From Saprospiraceae bacterium (GTDB lineage: Bacteria; Bacteroidota; Bacteroidia; Chitinophagales; Saprospiraceae): a stretch of 64,000 bases of DNA. This document shows, in pieces, positions 57,139 through 64,000 of this stretch (position 1 is its first letter; the number at the start of each line of letters is the position of its first letter). The position numbers and the translations under genes were made by a program. The notes beneath the pieces were generated by a model. It saw only the letters and a list, made by a program, of their open reading frames with translations, was not told the origin of the DNA and made no database searches. The stretch spans positions 186,001 through 250,000 of the forward strand of contig JADKBO010000006.1 in assembly GCA_016715105.1 (NCBI GenBank), read 5' to 3'.

Positions 57139-57951
57139 ATGAGAGTATTATATGTCACGCAAGAAATGAACCCTTACACCGCATTGTCGGAAATATCTGA
57201 AATCTTTAAAAATCTACCACAAAAAGCCCAAGACAATAACTACGAAATAAGAGTTTTGATGCCAAAATTTGGTAGCATCAATGAAAGAAGACACAGATTA
57301 CACGAGGTAGTGAGGCTTTCTGGTATGAATATCATTGTGGATGACGAGGATTACCCGTTGATCATCAAGGTTGCTTCTATTCCTGGTTCAAGATTGCAAG
57401 TTTACTTTTTGGATAATGAAGAATTTTTCAAAAAAAGAGCTGAATTTTTTGACGAAGAGAACAATCTATTTGAAGACAATGAAGAAAGAGCAGTATTTTT
57501 CTGTAAAGGAGTCATTGAGACTGTGAGGAAATTTGGCTGGGCTCCAGACATCATCCACTGCCATGGATCATTTACTTCACTTGTTCCATTGTTTGTGAAA
57601 AAAGTTTATCATACAGATCCAATCTTAAATTTTTCTAAAGTTATCTACTCGGCCTACACAGATGTGATAGGAAATGCGTTTAAGAAGAGCTTTAAAGATG
57701 TAGCAACCATCAACTCATTGACTGATGATGATATTACAGCCTATTACAGGGATGGTATCGTCGACTTAAATCAAGGAGCTTGTCATTTTGCTGATGGAGT
57801 TATTTTGGCTAGTGAATCACTGGGCACCCTCGATGTCGATCAATTGGCAAAGGACAAACCAGTAATGAGCATTGTCGGAAATGAAAATCATCTTTCTGAG
57901 ACTATTGCATTTTATCAACAATTTATTGAACAAGAAGTAGATAATGAATAA
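57139..57951 (+). CDS. Glycogen/starch synthase N-terminal-domain protein
   Basis: 270 aa. It begins MRVLYVTQEMNPYTALSEIS, the GT5 family start, and has EIRVLMPKFGSINERRHRLH and PDIIHCHGSFTSLVPLFVKK. It stops after the N-terminal Rossmann half, so the C-terminal catalytic half with the ADP-glucose KTGGL site is absent. Such half-size proteins occur widely in Bacteroidota; their activity is uncertain. Its stop overlaps the DUF4270 start by 8 bp. Confidence 0.85.
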   Translation: MRVLYVTQEMNPYTALSEISEIFKNLPQKAQDNNYEIRVLMPKFGSINERRHRLHEVVRLSGMNIIVDDEDYPLIIKVASIPGSRLQVYFLDNEEFFKKRAEFFDEENNLFEDNEERAVFFCKGVIETVRKFGWAPDIIHCHGSFTSLVPLFVKKVYHTDPILNFSKVIYSAYTDVIGNAFKKSFKDVATINSLTDDDITAYYRDGIVDLNQGACHFADGVILASESLGTLDVDQLAKDKPVMSIVGNENHLSETIAFYQQFIEQEVDNE

Positions 57952-59299
57952 ATCGCTGTGTTACTTTACAATCGTAGTTTTGATGACCCTCTACGCTTGT
58001 GAAGACCCCACAACCATTGGTTCTGGCTTGCTGGAAGAAGAAGAAATATCACTCAATTCACAATCAGATTTTGATATATCTTCAACTACCTTTCAACCAG
58101 ATCCCATACCTGTTTACATTAGAAACAGTTCCAATTTTACAATCTTTAATATTGGCAAATATACAGATCCTATATTTGGCGAGGTCAGCAGTAAAGCAGT
58201 TTTGAGGGTTGAATATAACTTCAATTTGGATATACCCAATCTATCAAGTATTTATATTGATTCTGTTGTACTAGCAATTGCATATGACTCAACTGGTGGA
58301 TACGGAAATAAAGACATCCTACATGACATCAAAGTATTTGAGGCAAGTGAATTTCCAATAACAGACACCATTTTGTCAAACTTGTCATTGCCAGTTATTG
58401 AAACTCCACTTGGAGCATCTACACGAAAATTTGCACCTAAAGATTCAGTTACAATTCAGGATTATCTCGCTGATACCGTTTTCAGAAAAGCTGCACCTCA
58501 ATTGAGAATCTCTCTTGATACCTCCAGATTTTTGAGCTTATTTTCAGATTTTGAATCTGTAAATACTAGTGCAGAATTGGTTGGAAAATTAAAAGGTTTT
58601 GTGATAAGTTCTGACCCTCAGGGAAATGGGCTTATGGGCCTCAATATGGGTACTACAACAAGTGATGCAACTTCAGGATTGAATGGCTTATACATCTATT
58701 ATAGAACAAAAAGTAACAATACCCGAACCGTTGCAAAATTGATCTTGTCATTGCAAAAATATAATTTGCCTACTATTGGATTTCAAAATTCACCATTTGG
58801 TTCTGCATTAGGAGATGCTGAAATAGGCAAAGAAAGATTGTTTGTACAAGGTCTTGGAGGCCCGAATGTCAAATTAAGATTTGATGATATCAATGAGTTG
58901 AAAGGCAAGGTGATCAATCATGCAGAGCTTGAAATAGCGGCAGAAGCGTTAAACGGAGACGATAAAACACTTTATCCCTATGCAAATCAATTGATCTTGT
59001 CCTATCAAAAAGATAATTCCTTTATTACAATATCTGACATAACAGATTTATCTTCACCGGGAATAGCAATTGAAGCAGGATTTGGTGGAACCTTATTGTC
59101 GCGATCTGGAACACCTAATGGAACTTATAAAATGGTGGTAACAAAAGCTATCAAAGCTATGTTAAATGGACAAGTTCCTAATAATGAATTGATTGTATCG
59201 CCTCTTCTATCTGCTCAAAGGCCTGGAAGAGTGGTGCTCTATGGTGCAAAACACCCACAATATCCAATAAAGCTCAAGGTTGCTTACACAAACCCTTAA
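57944..59299 (+). CDS. DUF4270 family lipoprotein
   Basis: 451 aa. A lipoprotein signal ends LYACEDPTTIGSGLLEE. The DUF4270 pattern TIGSGL after the cysteine, PVYIRNSSNFTIFNIGKYTDPIFG, YIDSVVLAIAYDST and the C-terminal TKAIKAMLNG are present. Probably a surface beta-sandwich protein; function unknown. It is between the glycogen-synthase-like gene and glmS in one operon. Confidence 0.87.
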   Translation: MNKSLCYFTIVVLMTLYACEDPTTIGSGLLEEEEISLNSQSDFDISSTTFQPDPIPVYIRNSSNFTIFNIGKYTDPIFGEVSSKAVLRVEYNFNLDIPNLSSIYIDSVVLAIAYDSTGGYGNKDILHDIKVFEASEFPITDTILSNLSLPVIETPLGASTRKFAPKDSVTIQDYLADTVFRKAAPQLRISLDTSRFLSLFSDFESVNTSAELVGKLKGFVISSDPQGNGLMGLNMGTTTSDATSGLNGLYIYYRTKSNNTRTVAKLILSLQKYNLPTIGFQNSPFGSALGDAEIGKERLFVQGLGGPNVKLRFDDINELKGKVINHAELEIAAEALNGDDKTLYPYANQLILSYQKDNSFITISDITDLSSPGIAIEAGFGGTLLSRSGTPNGTYKMVVTKAIKAMLNGQVPNNELIVSPLLSAQRPGRVVLYGAKHPQYPIKLKVAYTNP

Positions 59300-59310
59300 A
59301 TTAAATTTTT

Positions 59311-61149
59311 ATGTGTGGCATAGTTGCATATATAGGCGAAAAACAAGCTTATCCTATTTTATTAGAAGGTCTTAAAAGACTGGAGTACCGAGGTTATGAC
59401 AGTGCGGGCATCTCTGTAATCAATAGTAGTTTGCAGACAGTAAAGAAAAAAGGGAAAGTTTCTGAGCTGGAAAGTGTTGCCATCCTTTCAGACTTACATG
59501 GAAATATCGGTATAGGTCACACTAGGTGGGCAACACACGGTAAACCAGATGACCTTAATGCACACCCTCACTTATCAGGAGATGGCAGTTTATCATTAGT
59601 GCATAATGGAATTATTGAAAATTATGCTACGATCAAACAAGCACTCATAGACAGAGGACATACTTTCAAAAGCGAAACAGACACTGAAGTGCTGATTCAC
59701 TTGATCGAAGAATATAAAAAAACAGACGCTCTTTCTTTGGAGCATGCATTGACCAAAGCACTTACCAAAGTAGTTGGTGCTTATGCAATTGTTGTGATAG
59801 ATAAAAATAACCCAAATGAATTGATCGCTGCCAGAAAATCAAGTCCGCTTGTTCTGGGAATTGGTGACAATGAATTTTTCATCGCTTCTGATGCTAGTCC
59901 GATCATTCAATATACCAAAAAAGTGGTCTACCTCAATGACGAAGAAATAGTCATTGCAAAAAATGATGGCACTTTTACAATAAAAAACATCCATAACGAA
60001 ATACAAGAACCAGACATCAAAGAATTGGATCTCAAAATCGATCAACTGGAAAAAGGTGGATATGACCACTTTATGTTGAAAGAAATTTTTGAACAACCTA
60101 CTACCATTGCTGAAAGTATGAGGGGTAGATTGAATGCTAATGAAGGCTGGGTAAGTCTTGGTGGATTTGACCAATTCCAGAATCGAATACACCACGCAAA
60201 AAGAATCATATTTGTAGCTTGCGGTACTTCTTGGCACAGTGCTTTGATTGCGGAATATCTCATCGAAGACCTGGCAAGAATTCCTGTTGAAGTAGAATAT
60301 GCCTCAGAATTTCGATATAGAAATCCCATTTTATCAGAAGATGACTTGGTGATAGCCATCTCGCAATCTGGTGAAACTGCAGACACTTTGGCTGCACTTG
60401 AAATTGCCAAAGAAAGAGGTGCATTACTTTATGGTATTGTCAATGTGGTGGGCTCATCAATTGCAAGAATTACAGACTGCGGCTCTTATATTCACGCTGG
60501 TCCAGAGATCGGAGTTGCTTCTACCAAGGCATTTACCAGCCAATTGGTCGTCCTTATTTTGATGGCATTGAAACTAGGAAATAAAAGAGGAACCATTTCT
60601 GATGCAAAATTCAGGGAGCTTTTATATGGATTGGAAAGTGTGCCTGCCAAAGTTCAAGAGATTCTTGCGCAAAGTGATAAAATAAAATACATTGCACAAG
60701 AAATAAAAGATAGACAAAATGCGCTATATCTAGGAAGGGGCATAAATTTTCCTGTAGCATTGGAAGGTGCTTTGAAATTGAAAGAAATTTCGTATATTCA
60801 TGCAGAAGGTTATCCTGCTGCAGAAATGAAACATGGTCCAATTGCATTGATTGATGAAAACATGCCGGTTTTTGTAATAGCTACCAATGCAAGTGCACAT
60901 GAAAAAATTGCTTCCAATATTCAAGAGGTAAAAGCAAGAAAAGGTTTGGTTATTGCCATTGTTTCTGAAGGAGACACAACAATTTCAAAAATTGCGGATT
61001 ATACTTTTGAAATTCCATATATTGAGGAGCAATTGACTCCATTATTGTCTGTGATTCCTTTACAACTCCTTTCCTATTACATCAGTGTAATGAGAGGATG
61101 TAATGTGGATCAACCAAGAAACCTTGCAAAATCAGTAACCGTAGAATAA
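59311..61149 (+). CDS. glmS: Glutamine--fructose-6-phosphate aminotransferase (isomerizing)
   Basis: 612 aa, normal length. It makes glucosamine-6-phosphate for peptidoglycan and LPS. The N-terminal glutaminase starts with the Cys2 nucleophile (MCGIVAYIG) and has YRGYDSAGIS and GHTRWATHG. Two SIS domains follow (CGTSWHSALIAEYL, ISQSGETADTLAAL, ASTKAFTSQ). It ends with NLAKSVTVE. No glmS riboswitch is seen in the 11-bp gap upstream. Confidence 0.97.
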   Translation: MCGIVAYIGEKQAYPILLEGLKRLEYRGYDSAGISVINSSLQTVKKKGKVSELESVAILSDLHGNIGIGHTRWATHGKPDDLNAHPHLSGDGSLSLVHNGIIENYATIKQALIDRGHTFKSETDTEVLIHLIEEYKKTDALSLEHALTKALTKVVGAYAIVVIDKNNPNELIAARKSSPLVLGIGDNEFFIASDASPIIQYTKKVVYLNDEEIVIAKNDGTFTIKNIHNEIQEPDIKELDLKIDQLEKGGYDHFMLKEIFEQPTTIAESMRGRLNANEGWVSLGGFDQFQNRIHHAKRIIFVACGTSWHSALIAEYLIEDLARIPVEVEYASEFRYRNPILSEDDLVIAISQSGETADTLAALEIAKERGALLYGIVNVVGSSIARITDCGSYIHAGPEIGVASTKAFTSQLVVLILMALKLGNKRGTISDAKFRELLYGLESVPAKVQEILAQSDKIKYIAQEIKDRQNALYLGRGINFPVALEGALKLKEISYIHAEGYPAAEMKHGPIALIDENMPVFVIATNASAHEKIASNIQEVKARKGLVIAIVSEGDTTISKIADYTFEIPYIEEQLTPLLSVIPLQLLSYYISVMRGCNVDQPRNLAKSVTVE

Positions 61150-61272
61150 AAACTATAGTTGTTCAATGTTTGATTTGAAAGAAATCAACCTTGATAACGA
61201 TCACAAATTATTAATTAGAATTTTTGCGATATAGCTTTTAGCAATTCATATCGTAAAACAACATTCAAGAAA

Positions 61273-62013
61273 ATGAAGAACTTTGACATGCTTTATAATT
61301 CCGAAAAGGGAGATATCACTATTTCGGAATATGGCAGAAACATACAAAACCTTGTTGGTTATGCAAAAACCATCGAAGACTACGACCATCGTGAAGCGGT
61401 GATAAAAGAAATCATCAATTTGATCAGCATCATGAACCCCAACTATAGGGCGATGGTGGACTATCAAGAAAAATTGTGGAACCATTTGTTTAGAATTGCC
61501 AATTATGACCTAGACATATTGATACCAGAAGGCGTGACCATTCACAGGCCAGAAGAAGTAAAATTCAACCCTGATATGGACTATCCACATCAGCAGTTTA
61601 AATTCAGACATTATGGTAGCTACATCCAAGTGATGATCAAAAAAGCACTCCTGATGGAAGATCCTGAGAAGAAGAGAGGTTTTGCTCAAGTGATTGCTTC
61701 TTATATGAAGCTGGCATACCAAACCTGGAATAAAGAACATTACGTCAATGACGAGATCATCAAGAATGATTTATTTGAGATGACCAACGGCCAATTGAGT
61801 TTTGAAGATGACTTCTCTATTGAAAACTTGATATCTTCCAAGTCATTCAGTAATAATTATAGTAATAACAACAAGCGTAGGCCAGGAAGCAACAATAACA
61901 ACAACAATAACTACAAAAGGAACAATAATAACAGCGGCGGCGGAAATAATAAAGGTAAATACAACGCCAAAGCCAACAACAATAATCCCAATTACAAAAA
62001 GAGGGTTAAATAG
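61273..62013 (+). CDS. DUF4290 family protein with Asn-rich tail
   Basis: 246 aa. The DUF4290 core (residues about 1-185) starts MKNFDMLYNSEKGDITISEYG, with YDHREAVIKEIINLISIMNP and FNPDMDYPHQQFKFRHYGSY. A disordered tail of Asn, Gly and Lys (about 193-246) follows, basic and rich in runs of asparagine, as in RNA-binding or phase-separating tails; this last point is inference. It is encoded downstream of glmS. Confidence 0.87.
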   Translation: MKNFDMLYNSEKGDITISEYGRNIQNLVGYAKTIEDYDHREAVIKEIINLISIMNPNYRAMVDYQEKLWNHLFRIANYDLDILIPEGVTIHRPEEVKFNPDMDYPHQQFKFRHYGSYIQVMIKKALLMEDPEKKRGFAQVIASYMKLAYQTWNKEHYVNDEIIKNDLFEMTNGQLSFEDDFSIENLISSKSFSNNYSNNNKRRPGSNNNNNNNYKRNNNNSGGGNNKGKYNAKANNNNPNYKKRVK

Positions 62014-62042
62014 TTATTGGCTCTTTCTTTCTAATTTCGGTT

Positions 62043-62684
62043 TTATTTAAAAAAAGGATTGGTAAGCATTTCTTTCCCAATAGAAGAACTACCACCGTGT
62101 CCCGGATAGATAACTGTTTCTTTGTCAAGTGAAAATAATTCTGATTGAATCCTAGATATCAGCGTATCATAATCTCCACCAGGTAGATCTGTCCTCCCTA
62201 TACTTCCTGCAAATAGCGTGTCTCCAACAATACAGACATGATCCGCCTCACCGAGTAGACAAATGTGGCCAGGTGCATGGCCAGGCACAAACAAAACTTT
62301 TAATTTAGTATTACCAAAGGCGATCTCCTGACCTTCTGCTAAAAAGCCAGAAATCTGTGGGGAAGGGTCATAAGGAAGTCCATACATCTGAGCTATCATC
62401 GGTTGCATAAGTAAGGTTTGTTTTTCCAATTCGTGAGCAAACAAGGAAAGATTGTACTTTCTAGCAACAAATTGATTGCCCAAAACATGGTCTATGTGGC
62501 AATGTGTATTGATCAACATGATCGGTTTGAGTTCATTTAGCTCAATAAAATCAGATAAGACTTTTTCTTCGTTTTTGTTGCTACAACCTGGATCTATGAT
62601 GATGCATTCTTTTGTTTCATCATAGAGGATGTACATATTTTCCTGGAAGGCATTAAATTCAAAAATTTTTATTGCTAAAGCCAT
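62043..62684 (-). CDS. Metallo-beta-lactamase-fold hydrolase, glyoxalase II-like
   Basis: 213 aa. Metal motifs in order: NTHCHIDHVLGNQ, VPGHAPGHICLL, IVGDTLFAGSIGRTDLPGGDY and the final YPGHGGSS. This is the short, prokaryotic glyoxalase II/persulfide dioxygenase-like type without the C-terminal substrate domain. Substrate unknown. It is 23 bp downstream of rnhB and probably co-transcribed. Confidence 0.9.
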   Translation of the reverse strand: MALAIKIFEFNAFQENMYILYDETKECIIIDPGCSNKNEEKVLSDFIELNELKPIMLINTHCHIDHVLGNQFVARKYNLSLFAHELEKQTLLMQPMIAQMYGLPYDPSPQISGFLAEGQEIAFGNTKLKVLFVPGHAPGHICLLGEADHVCIVGDTLFAGSIGRTDLPGGDYDTLISRIQSELFSLDKETVIYPGHGGSSSIGKEMLTNPFFK

Positions 62685-62707
62685 ATTAAGTTTTGTAATT
62701 TATCAAA

Positions 62708-63342
62708 TTAGATAGTTTGTTCGAATAAGTTGAGCTGAAGTGGATCTGGGTATAATTTAAATGACCTTCTATGAAAAGAGGTTGGGCCATGAGTAATGAT
62801 GGCTTGTCTATGTAATTCTGTAGGGTAACCTTTATTCTCTATCCAACCATACATAGGAAACTGTTCATGAAGCTGGACCATGATATCATCTCGGTGGCAT
62901 TTCGCTAAGATGGACGCTGCAGCTATACTTAGAAATTTGTCATCTCCTTTGATGATACATGTATGAGCAAAATCTTTATAGGGGATAAACCTGTTGCCGT
63001 CGATGAGTAAATGCCCCCCTTCTAAATTCATTTGGTCCAGTGCTTGATGCATAGCCAAAAGGAAGCGTTGAGAATGTTGTGTTTGTCAATGGCATGATTA
63101 TCCAAAATGCCGATTGCAAAACTGATGGCCTTTTCCATAATGATGGCTTTGGCTTCTTGCCTCTCATCAAAATTCAACTTTTTGCTATCCCTGATCAGTT
63201 TACTTTTAAAATTGCCAGGCAAAATGACTGCCGCAGCCACTACAGGACCCGCAAGACAACCCCTACCCGCTTCGTCACAGCCAATCTCAACTTGACCTTT
63301 TTTAAAATAAGACTTCAATTTGACCGCAATTGCTTTTTTCAA
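62708..63342 (-). CDS. rnhB: Ribonuclease HII (frameshifted)
   Basis: About 211 aa when repaired. RNase HII cuts single ribonucleotides and RNA-DNA hybrids. The N-terminal half has EIGCDEAGRGCLAGPVVAAA with catalytic D and E; the second half has HLLIDGNRF, SIAAASILAKCHRD and a C-terminal PLQLNLF. The frame breaks at the A4 run 63057-63060 on the plus strand. One more base there gives NASFLAMHQALDQM, the expected joint. Both halves are well preserved, so this is likely a sequencing indel. Confidence 0.92.
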
Positions 63343-63373
63343 TATTGTATAATTTTAAGTACACAAAACAACC

Positions 63374-64000
63374 TTAACTGAGCTGTTGCGCTTTGACTTT
63401 TATCAAATAATCCTCTTTTAGATTTTCATACATACCCTTACGTTGCACCGCATATGCAGCAATATAACCAACCATTGCTGCCAACATGAGGTGAAAAATT
63501 GCTGAATGTCTATCGGTCATTTCCAATACCAGAATCGCAGAAGTAAATGGAGATCTGGTCAAACCAGACAAAAAACCTGTCATTCCAGCAAGGACCAACA
63601 AATTGAAAGCACCACCTGTAATATTAAACCAATCTGCGATCAACCCGCCAAATGATGCACCGGTTGCCAACGAAGGGGCAAAAATTCCCGATGCAGCGCC
63701 TGAGCTAAAACTGAGGATTGGCGCAAAAAACCTTGCCAAAACCATGTCAATAGATCCATTTTTAGTGACTCCAAATAACAATGTCGTCATTTGCTCTTTT
63801 CCCGAGCCAATACCCTCTGGAGAAAAATAAACCATCATGACGGCAACCAAAAGCCCTAGAAATCCTACCATCAGATAATTTCCTGTTTTAGAAGTGATTC
63901 TTTTTTTGATCTTACTAATTTGAGCTATCAAACTTGTCATTAATGCAGAGGCAGTACCAACCACAAAACCCACCAAAATCACCATGAAAAACACTTTGTA
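63374..64000 (-). CDS. ClC-type chloride channel/transporter, C-terminal part (runs off the window end)
   Basis: At least 207 aa of the C-terminal half, still open at base 64000. Characteristic segments include GIGSGKEQMTTLL, SSGAASGIFAPSLATGASFG (the GxFxP-type pore motif), GMTGFLSGLTRSPFTSAILV and EMTDRHSAIFHLMLAAMVGY. It ends with a short cytoplasmic tail and no CBS domains. Whether it is a channel or a Cl/H antiporter depends on the glutamate in the missing N-terminal part. Confidence 0.93.
   Translation of the reverse strand, partial: YKVFFMVILVGFVVGTASALMTSLIAQISKIKKRITSKTGNYLMVGFLGLLVAVMMVYFSPEGIGSGKEQMTTLLFGVTKNGSIDMVLARFFAPILSFSSGAASGIFAPSLATGASFGGLIADWFNITGGAFNLLVLAGMTGFLSGLTRSPFTSAILVLEMTDRHSAIFHLMLAAMVGYIAAYAVQRKGMYENLKEDYLIKVKAQQLS

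Noticed and set aside
59300..59310. glmS ribozyme/riboswitch
   Set aside because: The gap to the upstream gene is only 11 bp, and glmS ribozymes are not expected in this phylum.

Overview
The window comes from an AT-rich member of the Bacteroidota, probably of the Saprospiraceae/Chitinophaga side. The evidence is promoter boxes of the form TAnnTTTG, families largely confined to that phylum (DUF2911, DUF4249, DUF4270, DUF4290, DUF5606, a TonB-dependent receptor, T9SS cargo) and a giant HYR-like surface protein with a dockerin-like segment. Most of it is chromosomal housekeeping sequence.

Layout. 1-1321: a tRNA-Thr/Tyr/Gly/Thr-tuf operon on the minus strand. 1.4-13.6 kb: envelope and metabolic genes (DUF2911, TerC, apbE, rhomboid protease, acs, YceI, yidC, CBS protein, DUF423, a YeeE/YedE pair). 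13.6-25.4 kb: an accessory block, all on the minus strand. Two paralogous AAA+ ATPases with a PD-(D/E)XK-like C-terminus flank a set of lineage-specific beta-barrel proteins, a DUF4249 lipoprotein, a TonB-dependent receptor and an unknown lipoprotein. 25.5-33.5 kb: adk, obgE, gamma-carbonic anhydrase, dnaE, a TMEM220-like gene and rtcB. 33.5-39.2 kb: a 27-codon ORF with its own terminator, a tandem glycogen-binding-like protein, a two-motif aspartyl protease, a DUF559 nuclease, gatB with a repeat-derived tail, and DUF3667. 39.5-44.4 kb: the giant secreted protein. 44.4-64 kb: recG, rbfA, two metallo-beta-lactamase-fold hydrolases, DUF1015, DoxX, mscL, an esterase, a glycogen-synthase-like protein, DUF4270, glmS, DUF4290, rnhB and the 3' end of a ClC channel.

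Most interesting signal. Each AAA+ ATPase/nuclease-like gene has exactly three tandem palindromes just upstream of its start codon (51-bp period in one, 53-bp in the other). The palindrome sequences are unrelated, but the geometry is the same: the array begins about 37-40 bp from the ATG, and a TATATTTG-type -7 box lies in or beside the palindrome. This looks like a private promoter-operator or target array for each protein.

Caution on sequence quality. At least ten genes, including the normally essential yidC, are broken by single-base indels, mostly in homopolymers. Nearly all are repaired by one base, so they are more likely uncorrected sequencing errors than true pseudogenes. I annotate them as whole genes and give the position of each break.
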